A stretch of DNA of 64,000 nucleotides from an uncultured Bacilli bacterium (GCA_934098435.1 CAKOOV010000001.1:119899-183898), one strand, 5' to 3'; numbered from the stretch's first letter, positions 1 through 11,313 are shown. Notes: generated from the letters alone by a model not told the origin. Numbers and translations are program-made.

Positions 1-578
1 TCTTCTGATGATAGACTGTGATATGAATTTGTTCTTTTTATATTTATGATATTAATATCTTTATTTATTTTTTTTACTTCTTTAATATATGAAAGAGCTA
101 ATAAATCATTAGGTGTATCTATTTTAACACCTGATAGTTTCATAATAGCTTTATTTGTGGCTGTTGGATAATTTAATCCTTCTTTTAAGTATTTTTTTAC
201 TAAACTGTCGTATTCTCGATTGTTTAATTGAAGGTCCGCTACTGATGATATGATATCTATGTTATCACTTTCTGTACCAAATACTAGAGTATCTATGCCT
301 AATTTGTTTAATATTGTTACTGCTCCATTAGCAAATATATCTGAACTTTGTGTTGAATAAACAAATGGTAATTCTACTATTATATCTATATTATTATTTA
401 ATGCTATTTCTGTTTTTGTCCATTTATCTAATATGGATACATCACCTCTTTGTGTAAATGATGATGATACTACTGCTATTAAAATGCTATCTGGATATTT
501 TTCTTTTATTTTATTTATTTGATATAAATGACCATTATGAAATGGATTATATTCTGCTATTAAACCTATTATATGCAT
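1..578 (-). CDS. tmcAL: tRNA(Met) cytidine acetate ligase TmcAL, 5' part only
   Basis: Reading the minus strand from 578 gives an open frame of 192 codons that runs off the left edge of the window. It begins MHIIGLIAEYNPFHNGHLYQ, the nucleotidyltransferase-type start of the TmcAL (YlbM) family, with the HxGH-like signature in FHNGHLY, followed by SSFTQRGD and later IVELPF. The family acetylates the wobble cytidine of elongator tRNA-Met using acetate and ATP (established for the family). The start is supported by GGTGAT a few bases upstream. It lies downstream of the ltaS-like gene on the same strand, separated by a terminator. The C-terminal half is outside the window. Confidence 0.88.
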   Translation of the reverse strand, partial: MHIIGLIAEYNPFHNGHLYQINKIKEKYPDSILIAVVSSSFTQRGDVSILDKWTKTEIALNNNIDIIVELPFVYSTQSSDIFANGAVTILNKLGIDTLVFGTESDNIDIISSVADLQLNNREYDSLVKKYLKEGLNYPTATNKAIMKLSGVKIDTPNDLLALSYIKEVKKINKDINIINIKRTNSYHSLSSE

Positions 579-635
579 ATTTATCACCGTTTATATAATA
601 TCATAAATAATATAATTATGCAAAAAAAATATAAT

Positions 636-665
636 AAAAAGATCATTGTTTAAGATGATCTTTTT
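636..665 (-). terminator. Rho-independent terminator of the ltaS-like gene
   Basis: An 11-bp perfect inverted repeat, AAAAAGATCAT / ATGATCTTTTT, with an 8-nt loop. The gene's own TGA stop lies inside the stem. The T-rich end serves the minus strand. Confidence 0.8.
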
Positions 666-2691
666 CTAAGTTCTTGGTATTTTCTTTTTCTGAAATGATT
701 GTTTTAAAGTAATCATACTTTAATGTTAAATCATTTTTTCTTATTTGATAATTTATATAGTAATTTTTATCTTCTAATGATACTTGATCTATATATTTAT
801 TATTTGTTACTTCACCACCATCTACATATACGTTTCCATCATACCATGAGTAATCATTAAAGAAAACATATCCATTGTAATTTGGAGATAAAGCATCTTG
901 TCCTAAATAATAATTAGGATGATCTTCTAAACCAAATAAATTTATTAATGTAGGTAGTATATTTAGTTGTGATGTTACATCTTTTACTTTTTTCTTAGTC
1001 TGTCCATTATCCCATATAAAGAATGGTGTATGATTTATTAGATTATTGTCGGTTTCTTTATATTTGTCTAAGATAGTTTGATCGGATAATGTATATAGGT
1101 AATGATCTGTAAATACCACTATGATTGTATTATCTAGAAGATTTTTTTCTTCTAATTTTTGTAATAATAATTCCATCATATAGTCTGTTTCTTTTGATTG
1201 TCTTCTGACACATTCTTCTTCAGTATATGTTGGTAATACATAATCTTTTGGTAATTCATCTAGTTCTTGTTCTTTTAATATATCTTCAGTTACTAATTTT
1301 TTACAAACTCCTTTTTCGGTAGTAAATGGTAAATGTCCGGAATAAGTTATTATATAATCTACAAATTTATCTTCAGAATACATCTTTTCTGCGAAAGTTT
1401 CATTTAATATTAATTCTCTATCTAAAATATATGAATCGTCTTTATATGTTCCTAAATCTTTTAATCCATAATAATTATCGTAACCCCAATTTTTATAATT
1501 TATACCACGTGAATAATATTCACTAGTATTCATATGAAAGGCATTTACTGTGTAACCTTCATTTTTAAATAATTTGGCTAGAGAGTATGGAAAATGATTT
1601 TTATTAAAGCTATATGCATTTTGTGTATATGATAATGGCGTAATAAAACCGGTATTTACTGCAAATTCTGAATTAAATGTTGATCCACCACCATTGTAAT
1701 ATGAGTAATGATTAGTAAAATTTATTCCTTCATTCATCATTTTATATAAAGTAGGTGTTTCTTCTTCATTTAATAACCAACTATCCATTCCTTCTAATTG
1801 AACTAGTATTAGGTTTTTATCTTTATATTTTCCTGTATAGTTATTATTTTCTGGTAAATCTTCTTTATTATACTCTGTTTCAAGAAATGTTAAATCTTCT
1901 TCATTTGTTGTTTTTTTTGCTTTAATAAATGTTATGTAAAAATTTCTAACACTGTATTCATAGATTCCTGCTATAGTCATACTTTTATTATTATCATTAA
2001 AGTTAATATATATATTTCTTGGGTTACGCCATGTACTCCATGTTAATTCATTATTGGCTTTTCCTAAAAATAAAGGAATTATACTATGAAATATTAGAAA
2101 TATAAAGAATATTTTAATAATATTTTTTAGGTTTGTTTTTTCTCTATTAGGAAATTTTTTTAATGCTAATATAAACGATAATAATATTATTATACTAGAT
2201 ATATATACCCAAACATTACAATTTATTATAGCATCTAAGAAATAGTCTGAACCTTCTCCTGCTAATAATACTAAACTAAAGTCAAAGAATGAATTTGTCA
2301 TAGAATAATAAATATTATTGGTGATAAATAAAGCAAATGCTAAAATAAAAAAGATTATATATAGTGTTTTGCCTTTCTTTTTGTTTGAATATATACAAAT
2401 TCCTATCATCAAAAATATCCAAATTGCTGTAAATAGGTTTGGTACTAATTTCCATATACTGAAAAAATTTATTTTTCTTCCAAGTATCCTGGTTATTATA
2501 TCTATTAATACAAATGGTATTATCATGAATATTACATTTTTATAATTTATAATAAATGTCTTTATTTTACTTACTATTTTTTTTATGTATATTTTAATGT
2601 TATCCACTTTATTTGTATTAGTTTTAGTTTTCTTTTTACTTTTATTACCTTTATTACCTTTTTTTTCTTTTTTCTTAACTTCTTTTTTCAT
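643..2691 (-). CDS. LtaS-type lipoteichoic acid synthase / membrane sulfatase-fold phosphoglycerol transferase
   Basis: 682 aa. After a Lys-rich N-terminus (residues 1-40) come about five hydrophobic segments (roughly 48-210), then an extracellular sulfatase-fold domain starting near NLILVQLEGMDSWLL. The motif GGGSTFNSEF places the probable catalytic threonine at residue 338, equivalent to the Thr nucleophile of LtaS; a metal-site motif VVFTDHYLY lies further on. LtaS enzymes move glycerol phosphate from phosphatidylglycerol to the growing lipoteichoic acid chain at the outer face of the membrane. Which of the LtaS, YfnI, YqgS or YvgJ roles it has cannot be told from sequence. It has its own promoter and terminator and is transcribed away from the origin, co-directional with leftward replication. 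Confidence 0.85.
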   Translation of the reverse strand: MKKEVKKKEKKGNKGNKSKKKTKTNTNKVDNIKIYIKKIVSKIKTFIINYKNVIFMIIPFVLIDIITRILGRKINFFSIWKLVPNLFTAIWIFLMIGICIYSNKKKGKTLYIIFFILAFALFITNNIYYSMTNSFFDFSLVLLAGEGSDYFLDAIINCNVWVYISSIIILLSFILALKKFPNREKTNLKNIIKIFFIFLIFHSIIPLFLGKANNELTWSTWRNPRNIYINFNDNNKSMTIAGIYEYSVRNFYITFIKAKKTTNEEDLTFLETEYNKEDLPENNNYTGKYKDKNLILVQLEGMDSWLLNEEETPTLYKMMNEGINFTNHYSYYNGGGSTFNSEFAVNTGFITPLSYTQNAYSFNKNHFPYSLAKLFKNEGYTVNAFHMNTSEYYSRGINYKNWGYDNYYGLKDLGTYKDDSYILDRELILNETFAEKMYSEDKFVDYIITYSGHLPFTTEKGVCKKLVTEDILKEQELDELPKDYVLPTYTEEECVRRQSKETDYMMELLLQKLEEKNLLDNTIIVVFTDHYLYTLSDQTILDKYKETDNNLINHTPFFIWDNGQTKKKVKDVTSQLNILPTLINLFGLEDHPNYYLGQDALSPNYNGYVFFNDYSWYDGNVYVDGGEVTNNKYIDQVSLEDKNYYINYQIRKNDLTLKYDYFKTIISEKENTKNLEKDHLKQ

Positions 2692-2709
2692 TTTTTCACC
2701 ACTACAGAG

Positions 2710-2738
2710 ATTATACTATATATTTCTTTTTTTGTAAA
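2710..2738 (-). promoter_or_regulatory. SigA-type promoter of the ltaS-like gene
   Basis: On the minus strand: -35 TTTACA (2738-2733), 17-bp spacer, -10 TATAAT (2715-2710), just upstream of the start codon at 2691. Confidence 0.65.
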
Positions 2739-2859
2739 TAGAACATATTTTTTTTATTTATATATACGTATTTTGATAAAAATTGTGAATTTTCTTTATT
2801 TATATACCTAAGAAAAGTTAATAAATTTTATAAAATATATTTCTTTTTTTTATTTTATT

Positions 2860-2868
2860 TGATATAAT
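2860..2868 (+). promoter_or_regulatory. Extended -10 promoter of the HerA-like gene
   Basis: TGATATAAT matches an extended -10 (TGnTATAAT). A second TATAAT follows at 2874-2879. No convincing -35 was seen. The ribosome site GAGGG lies just upstream of the start at 2897. Confidence 0.5.
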
Positions 2869-2896
2869 CAAGGTATAATAGGAAGAGGGCTAGAAA

Positions 2897-4654
2897 ATGT
2901 TTAAGGAAATTGTGGCTATTAGCAAAAATTATGCTATTGTCAAAATAGATAGTATAATTAACGATGACTTGCTAAATTTAAATGTTATTTTTGAGGAAGA
3001 AAATAAAAAAATATTGGGTGAAATTGAAGAAGTAGCTAATAATGAAGTTAAAATAAATTTTTTAGGTGAATTTCATGGTGAAAAATTTTATGATGGTATT
3101 ATTAGAAAGCCTAGTACTACTGCTAAAATAAGGATAATTAATGCTAATGAACTTGCTGAACTTACCGGTTATAATGATCCTAAAGCAATGTTACTCGGAT
3201 TATCCCCTTTATATAATGATAGCCCTATTAAAGTAAATATTGATGATATGTGGAGTAATCATAGTGCTATTTTTGGTAATACTGGTTCTGGTAAAACTTA
3301 TGGCGTTGCTAGACTAGTTCAAAATCTTTTTACAATGCCTAATTATATTCCTTTTAATAGTGTTCTTTTTATATTTAATAATACTGATGAGTATGATAAC
3401 GCTTTTAATTCTATAAATAATTTTAATTTTAATTTTAATTATAAACTTTACACAACAAATTTAGAAAAAAAAGATAATATATTAAAGTTACCTTTGTGGC
3501 TTTTATCTGTAGATGATTATGCAAATTTACTTGATGTTACTGAATATACACAAATTATGATAATTGAAAAAATGCTTACATATGTTTCTTTATTTGCAAA
3601 AAATGATGAAGAATCAAATCGGTATAAGAATCATTTAATAGCTAGTGCGATTGTTTCAGTTTTATATTCTAATCAAGTGTCCGCTAGAATTAGAGATCAG
3701 ATATTTTCTATTTTGACTGATTGTCACACTAAAGAACTAAATTTAGATGTAGAAGTTCCTGGTATCGGTTATACTAGACAGTTCAGAAAATGTTTTGATA
3801 TTGATAGTCAAGGACAATTTGTTGAACGAATTTTAATTACTGAATATATCAACAAATTTGTCGATAATGATACTAAATGGGTAGAAGAATATACACCTAC
3901 ATATTTCACTCTTGATGATTTAGAGGTTGCACTTAATTTTACTTTAATTTCAGAGGGATTATTACTTAACGAAAAATCTTATGCTGAGGCTTCAGCATTA
4001 AAAGTTAAATTACACACAATTGCTAATAGTTCATTAAAAAATTATTTTAATTATGATAAATTTATTACTTCTAGTGAATTTATTTCTAGCCTTATTTTAG
4101 TTGATAACAATAAAAGAGCACAAATTATTAATTTTGTTTTAGAAGACGTTGATGACAGATTTGCTAAAGCTCTTGTTAAAATTTACTCGAGAATTATATT
4201 TATGTTTATGAAAGGACTTCCTACTAGAGGTTCTATGCCTGTACATTTAATGTTGGAGGAGGCTCATAGATATGTGCAAAAAGACAATGATATTAATATA
4301 CTTGGATATAATATATTTGAGCGAATTGCCAAAGAGGGTAGAAAATTTGGGGTTGTAATTGATCTTATTACACAAAGACCAACTGAGCTTTCTGAAACTG
4401 TTTTATCACAGTGTAGTAATTTTCTTATTTTTAAGATTAATCATCCTAGTGATTTAGAATATATTGAAAAGATGGTTCCAAACATAAGTAGTGATGTTAT
4501 TGAGAAACAGAAGTCTCTTCAATCTGGTACTTGTGTTGCTTTTGGTAAAATGATGAAGATTCCTATGATTGTTAAATTACCGTTACCTGATCCTACCCCT
4601 ATGAGTTCTAATGCTAGTATATTTAATAAATGGATGATACAGTGGAAAAATTAA
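2897..4654 (+). CDS. HerA-family ATPase (DUF87/FtsK-HerA superfamily)
   Basis: 585 aa. An N-terminal beta-rich region (about 1-115, HAS-barrel-like) precedes an ATPase core. The Walker A GNTGSGKT is at residues 127-134; a Walker B-like LMLEEAHR is near 450; the conserved ITQRPTELSETVLSQC block follows, as in HerA helicases. HerA proteins form hexameric DNA-translocating rings, usually with a NurA-type nuclease in end resection or with Sir2 or other nucleases in phage defence (family knowledge). No nuclease partner is next to it here. It is transcribed alone toward dnaA, has its own promoter and terminator, and ends about 270 bp before dnaA. It is on the strand opposite to ltaS and tmcAL. A resection helicase, plasmid/phage-type pump or defence ATPase are all possible. 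Confidence 0.82.
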   Translation: MFKEIVAISKNYAIVKIDSIINDDLLNLNVIFEEENKKILGEIEEVANNEVKINFLGEFHGEKFYDGIIRKPSTTAKIRIINANELAELTGYNDPKAMLLGLSPLYNDSPIKVNIDDMWSNHSAIFGNTGSGKTYGVARLVQNLFTMPNYIPFNSVLFIFNNTDEYDNAFNSINNFNFNFNYKLYTTNLEKKDNILKLPLWLLSVDDYANLLDVTEYTQIMIIEKMLTYVSLFAKNDEESNRYKNHLIASAIVSVLYSNQVSARIRDQIFSILTDCHTKELNLDVEVPGIGYTRQFRKCFDIDSQGQFVERILITEYINKFVDNDTKWVEEYTPTYFTLDDLEVALNFTLISEGLLLNEKSYAEASALKVKLHTIANSSLKNYFNYDKFITSSEFISSLILVDNNKRAQIINFVLEDVDDRFAKALVKIYSRIIFMFMKGLPTRGSMPVHLMLEEAHRYVQKDNDINILGYNIFERIAKEGRKFGVVIDLITQRPTELSETVLSQCSNFLIFKINHPSDLEYIEKMVPNISSDVIEKQKSLQSGTCVAFGKMMKIPMIVKLPLPDPTPMSSNASIFNKWMIQWKN

Positions 4655-4660
4655 TTTATT

Positions 4661-4688
4661 AAAGCCTTATTTAATAAGGCTTTTTTTG
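4661..4688 (+). terminator. Terminator of the HerA-like gene
   Basis: Ten-bp stem AAAGCCTTAT / ATAAGGCTTT with a 3-nt loop and a T run. It insulates the oriC segment from upstream transcription. Confidence 0.85.
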
Positions 4689-4689
4689 T

Positions 4690-4846
4690 TTGTCAACAAT
4701 ATCAACAGGTATGTTGATAACTATTGTGTAAACTGTTAATAATAAAAAATGTCTAAATTTGTTGAAAAGTGTTTAAAAACCTTTATTTATATGTTATTAT
4801 ATTGTTGAAAAACTGTTAATAACATGTTATTTTATCTGTTAATTAT
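4690..4846 (+). other. oriC: oriC, upstream DnaA-box cluster
   Basis: Non-coding, AT-rich. Near-consensus DnaA boxes (TTATNNACA): TTGTCAACA 4690-4698, ATATCAACA 4699-4707, TGTTGATAA 4712-4720 (reverse of TTATCAACA), TGTTAATAA 4734-4742 and 4814-4822, TGTTGAAAA 4760-4768 and 4803-4811, TGTTAATTA 4837-4845. Most match the consensus imperfectly and are on the minus strand. This is the position of the incA/incB boxes upstream of dnaA in Bacillus. Confidence 0.7.
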
Positions 4847-4856
4847 AAATTTATAC

Positions 4857-4884
4857 TAGACAAATTTTGATTTTGAGATATAAT
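4857..4884 (+). promoter_or_regulatory. Probable dnaA promoter
   Basis: -35 TAGACA (4857-4862), 16-bp spacer, -10 TATAAT (4879-4884), downstream of the DnaA-box cluster, which would allow autoregulation by DnaA (inference). The ribosome site AAGGAGG is at 4907-4913. Confidence 0.55.
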
Positions 4885-4920
4885 AATTGTAATGGGAACT
4901 TGAAGTAAGGAGGTTTTGCG

Positions 4921-6288
4921 ATGAATACAGATATTCTTTGGAACAATTTTCTTGATAAAATAAAAGATCGTATATCTCCTTTATCTTATGATACCTGGTT
5001 TAAAGATACTAAATTATATAAAATAGATAATAGTACCGCTATTATCGAAGTACCAATGATTTTACATAAAAAACATTTAGAAGAAAATTATTTGGATGAA
5101 ATTGAAGAAATATTTAATTCTATTACTGGTACAAATTTTAATTTTAAATTTAAATTAGAAAATGAATTATTAGAAGAAGAAAAAAATAATAAAAATGAAA
5201 TAACAACAATTGTTGAAACTACTGGTGTTCCTTATCATAGTAATATTAGTGCTAATTTAAAATCAGAATATACTTTCGATAGTTTTATTGTTGGAGATTC
5301 TAATAGGTTTGCTTTTACTGCAGCAAGGGCTGTAGCTGAAAAACCTGGTAAAGCTTACAATCCTTTATTTTTATATGGAAAAAGTGGATTAGGTAAAACC
5401 CATTTAATGCATGCGATTGGTAATTATATTTTAGAAAATTCTAATAAAAAGGTGTTATATGTATCTAGTGAACAATTTGTTAATGATTATATATATGCAG
5501 TTAGAAATAACGATAAAAATAATTTTGATAAAATTGATTCTTTTAAGGATAAGTATAGAAATATAGATGTTTTGATTATTGACGATATACAATTTTTAGG
5601 TTCCGCCACTAAGGGACAAGAAGAATTTTTTCATACTTTTAATCAATTACACGATTCAAACAAACAGATTATTATTGCTTCTGATAGATCTGTAGATGAT
5701 TTAAAAATGTTAGAAGATAGGTTAATCACTAGATTTAATTGGGGACTTACTGCTAATATTACACCACCGGACTTTGATTTAAGGGTTAATATTATTAGAA
5801 AAAAAATATCGCATCAAGAAGCTGCAAGTGATATTCCTAATGAAGTTATTGAATACATTGCTAATATTAATGACTCAGACGTAAGGCAACTTGAAGGAGC
5901 TATTACTAGAGTATTTGCCTATGCTTCTATGATGAATCGCGGTATTATTACTTTAGATATTGCTATTGATGCCCTGAAAGATAAAGCTTCTGAAAAAAGT
6001 GTATATAAAAACGATGTACATAGAATTCAAAGAATTGTTTGTGAGTATTTTAAAATTGATATTGAAGAACTGAAAGGTAAAAAAAGAAGTAAAGATATTA
6101 ATTATCCACGACAAATTGCTATTTATTTATGTAGAATTATGACTAATGAGTCATTTCCTAAAATGGGGACATACTTTGGAGGTAGAGATCACTCAACAAT
6201 TATATCTGCTTATCAAAGAATTGAGCGTGATTTAAAGACAAATACACAACTTCAAACGGTAATAAATGAATTGAAAAATAAAATATAG
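4921..6288 (+). CDS. dnaA: Chromosomal replication initiator DnaA
   Basis: 455 aa. It binds DnaA boxes at oriC and opens the duplex. Domain I (about 1-80) starts NTDILWNNFLDKIKDRIS; a charged, low-complexity domain II linker follows. The AAA+ domain III has Walker A GKSGLGKTH near residue 153 and Walker B IIDDIQF near 220. DNA-binding domain IV carries the GGRDHST signature near 420. Length and domain order are normal for the family. A perfect AAGGAGG 7 nt upstream fixes the start. DnaA-box clusters lie on both sides, as in Bacillus, so the gene sits inside a bipartite origin. Confidence 0.98.
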   Translation: MNTDILWNNFLDKIKDRISPLSYDTWFKDTKLYKIDNSTAIIEVPMILHKKHLEENYLDEIEEIFNSITGTNFNFKFKLENELLEEEKNNKNEITTIVETTGVPYHSNISANLKSEYTFDSFIVGDSNRFAFTAARAVAEKPGKAYNPLFLYGKSGLGKTHLMHAIGNYILENSNKKVLYVSSEQFVNDYIYAVRNNDKNNFDKIDSFKDKYRNIDVLIIDDIQFLGSATKGQEEFFHTFNQLHDSNKQIIIASDRSVDDLKMLEDRLITRFNWGLTANITPPDFDLRVNIIRKKISHQEAASDIPNEVIEYIANINDSDVRQLEGAITRVFAYASMMNRGIITLDIAIDALKDKASEKSVYKNDVHRIQRIVCEYFKIDIEELKGKKRSKDINYPRQIAIYLCRIMTNESFPKMGTYFGGRDHSTIISAYQRIERDLKTNTQLQTVINELKNKI

Positions 6289-6377
6289 TTGATAAATATA
6301 AAACTATCAACATATGTTGTTGATGAAATAAGCCTTAAAAATAAAGAAATATTATGTAGATTTACACAATATCAACA
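6287..6377 (+). other. oriC: oriC, downstream DnaA-box cluster (dnaA-dnaN gap)
   Basis: Four one-mismatch DnaA boxes: AGTTGATAA 6287-6295, CTATCAACA 6304-6312, TGTTGATGA 6318-6326, ATATCAACA 6369-6377. The last is followed by an unbroken A/T stretch (6379-6400), a candidate unwinding element. I looked for a clear Bacillus-like DnaA-trio run and did not find one. Confidence 0.6.
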
Positions 6378-6421
6378 GTATAATAATTATAATAATAAAA
6401 TTAAAGAAAGAGGATGATAAA

Positions 6422-7537
6422 ATGAAATTTATAGTAAAAAAGGAAATATTATTGGAAAGTTTAAATAATACAGCAAGAGCAATTTCTACAAAAAATTTAA
6501 TACCTATATTAACAGGAATTAAATTTGATTTAAAAGATGATGGTTTATATTTATATGCAAGTGATACTGATGTATCTATTAGGTCTTTTATACCTAAAGA
6601 TAAACTTACTAGTTTAGATGAAATTGGTAGTATTGTTATTGGTGGTAAATATATTGTTGAAATAGTTAGAAAATTACCTAATTCTGATATTTCTATTGAG
6701 GTTATTGATGGATATAAATTAATTATTAGTACAGACAATACTGAATTTAATTTAAATGGTATTAATCCAGATGAATTTCCAAATTTAGATTTAGATGAGA
6801 CTAAGGAACCTATCATTATAAATAATGGAGTTTTTAAAGATATTATTAACCAAACTGTTTTTGCTACTTCACAGAGTGAGACTAGACCTTTACTAACTGG
6901 TATTAATTTTAGACTTTTTGATAACACTCTAGAAGTTTTAGCTACTGACTCTTATAGATTAGCACGAAAGATTGTTAATATTGATCATAGTGTTGAAAAT
7001 GAAATAAATATCGTTATTCCAGGTAAAAATTTGATTGAACTTACTAAAATGTTAGATGATGATACTGATAATGTTGAACTACATTTATTTAGTAATAAGG
7101 TTTTATTTAAATATAAGAATATAGTATTTTTATCAAGACTTTTAAGTGGTACTTATCCAACTACTTCAAATATTATCCCTAAGGAATTTCATATTGAACT
7201 TGAATGTTCTTTTGATGATTTATTTAATATGATTGATAGAGCATCTTTATTAACTTCAGATAGAGAAAAAAATACTATAAAACTTTCTCTTAATAGGGAT
7301 GAGCTTATGATTTCTTCTAATTCTCCTGAAATTGGTAAAGTAGAGGAAAAAATATTTGTTTCTTCAGATAAAGAAATTAATATAGCATTTAGTTCTAAAT
7401 TTATGTTGGATGCAATAAAAAGTTTTAATAAAGAAAAAGTTATTCTTTGTATGAATAATGATAGTTCTCCAATTGTTATAAAATGTAGTGATGATGAATC
7501 ATTAATACAATTGGTTCTTCCTATAAAAACATGTTAA
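6422..7537 (+). CDS. dnaN: DNA polymerase III beta subunit (sliding clamp)
   Basis: 371 aa, collinear with DnaN over its whole length: MKFIVKKEILLESLNNTARAI at the N-terminus, LLTGINFRL and SYRLARK in the middle, ending LVLPIKT with the hydrophobic C-terminal patch typical of clamps. The dimeric ring tethers polymerases and repair factors to DNA; the DinB-type polymerase at 58350 has a matching clamp-binding motif. The ribosome site AGAGGATGAT precedes the start. A terminator directly after the gene separates it from the ComK-like gene, so dnaN is not in one simple operon with recF. Confidence 0.98.
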   Translation: MKFIVKKEILLESLNNTARAISTKNLIPILTGIKFDLKDDGLYLYASDTDVSIRSFIPKDKLTSLDEIGSIVIGGKYIVEIVRKLPNSDISIEVIDGYKLIISTDNTEFNLNGINPDEFPNLDLDETKEPIIINNGVFKDIINQTVFATSQSETRPLLTGINFRLFDNTLEVLATDSYRLARKIVNIDHSVENEINIVIPGKNLIELTKMLDDDTDNVELHLFSNKVLFKYKNIVFLSRLLSGTYPTTSNIIPKEFHIELECSFDDLFNMIDRASLLTSDREKNTIKLSLNRDELMISSNSPEIGKVEEKIFVSSDKEINIAFSSKFMLDAIKSFNKEKVILCMNNDSSPIVIKCSDDESLIQLVLPIKTC

Positions 7538-7541
7538 TATG

Positions 7542-7564
7542 ACTCTCAATTTGAGAGTTTTTTA
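7542..7564 (+). terminator. Terminator after dnaN
   Basis: Stem ACTCTC / GAGAGT with a 5-nt loop and a T run, directly after the dnaN stop. Confidence 0.75.
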
Positions 7565-7580
7565 TTTTTTTATCTTTTTC

Positions 7581-7610
7581 GACAAAATTCTACAAATTTC
7601 GACAAATATT
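7581..7610 (+). promoter_or_regulatory. Three helically phased direct repeats upstream of the ComK-like gene
   Basis: CGACAAAATT (7581), CTACAAATTT (7591) and CGACAAATAT (7601) repeat with an exact 10-bp period, one helical turn, just upstream of a possible extended -10 (TGCTTTAAT, 7614-7622). They could be an operator for this gene, perhaps autoregulatory (inference). They do not match the Bacillus K-box AAAA-N5-TTTT. Confidence 0.4.
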
Positions 7611-7662
7611 TGTGCTTTAATAGGTTCTACATATTTTTATATGTGGAAAGGGGGATTTTTTT

Positions 7663-8121
7663 ATGGAGGGGTATATTTTAAATAGTGATGTTTTATGTTT
7701 TACACAAGATATAGACAATGAAAAGAAAGTTTTAATTGTTGAAAAGAATAAAAAATTTAATATTGATGCTGATTGCTTTAAATTTATCAAAAAATGCTGT
7801 ATGGTATATGGTCATTCTTATGCTATGCAAAGGCAATTTGTTATTGATGTTTTCAATTATTATATTAAAACACCTATTATTGTTTCTGATTATAATATGA
7901 TTATTTTCTTTCCAACAGCTGCTCCTAATTCTAAGGATTGTATATGGATTTCTTATAATAATATTGATAGATATGTTCAGGAAAATAATTATACTAAAAT
8001 ATTTTTCAAAGGTGGAAAAGTTATTAAAATTAATACTTCTTTTAGTACTATTGATAGTCAAATTACTAAGTGTATTAAAATAGAAAAATATTTAACAACT
8101 AAAAGGTATGTAAACTGTTGA
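7663..8121 (+). CDS. ComK-family competence transcription factor homologue
   Basis: 152 aa, collinear with ComK from my memory of that family. It has an early hydrophobic strand region, then CMVYGHSYAMQR (ComK: C-x-FGSSY-x-x-R), a PIIVSDYNMIIFFPT block (ComK: PI-V-P-N-IFLFPT), a P-x-x-x-x-CIWISYNNI segment (ComK: CxWISHxHV) and a GGKVIKINTS strand. It lacks the roughly 35-residue C-terminal tail of Bacillus ComK. ComK binds DNA as a tetramer and activates DNA-uptake genes. Here it lies between dnaN and recF, with terminators on both sides, so it is a separate unit. The start follows AAAGGGGG. Whether it still controls competence cannot be seen. Confidence 0.75.
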   Translation: MEGYILNSDVLCFTQDIDNEKKVLIVEKNKKFNIDADCFKFIKKCCMVYGHSYAMQRQFVIDVFNYYIKTPIIVSDYNMIIFFPTAAPNSKDCIWISYNNIDRYVQENNYTKIFFKGGKVIKINTSFSTIDSQITKCIKIEKYLTTKRYVNC

Positions 8122-8125
8122 TTTT

Positions 8126-8170
8126 AAAGGAAAAAAAGATATGAAAAATATCTTGTTTTCCTTTTTTTTT
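8126..8170 (+). terminator. Terminator after the ComK-like gene
   Basis: Long stem AAAGGAAAA..AAGATAT / ATATCTT..TTTTCCTTT with a short loop and a run of nine or more T. Confidence 0.85.
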
Positions 8171-8181
8171 TTCTTTTTTTG

Positions 8182-8190
8182 TGGTATAAT
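8182..8190 (+). promoter_or_regulatory. Extended -10 promoter for recF-gyrB-gyrA
   Basis: TGGTATAAT, an extended -10, follows the ComK-like gene's terminator. It is the only clear promoter before recF and the closely packed gyrB and gyrA. Confidence 0.55.
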
Positions 8191-8234
8191 TATATATGTA
8201 TAGAGGAGTACGTAATTTTAGAAAAGGTGAAGCA

Positions 8235-8257
8235 ATGGGCAAAAAAATGGTTTTAAA

Positions 8258-8267
<10 letters not shown>
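8235..8267 (+). CDS. Possible 10-codon leader peptide overlapping the recF start
   Basis: AAAAGGTGA precedes an ATG opening a 10-codon frame (MGKKMVLKCG, then TAA) that overlaps the recF start by 10 nt in another frame. recF itself has no ribosome site just upstream of its ATG at 8258, so its translation may be coupled to this frame (inference). In Bacillus a small S4-domain gene (yaaA/rlbA) sits in this position; this could be its vestige or chance. Confidence 0.35.
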
Positions 8268-11303
<3,036 letters not shown>

Positions 11304-11313
11304 GAGGTTTATG

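Noticed and set aside
6361..6393. Possible dnaN promoter (TTTACA with TATAAT at 6379 or 6388)
   Set aside because: Spacers are 12 or 21 bp, so neither pairing is acceptable; AT-richness makes TATAAT frequent.
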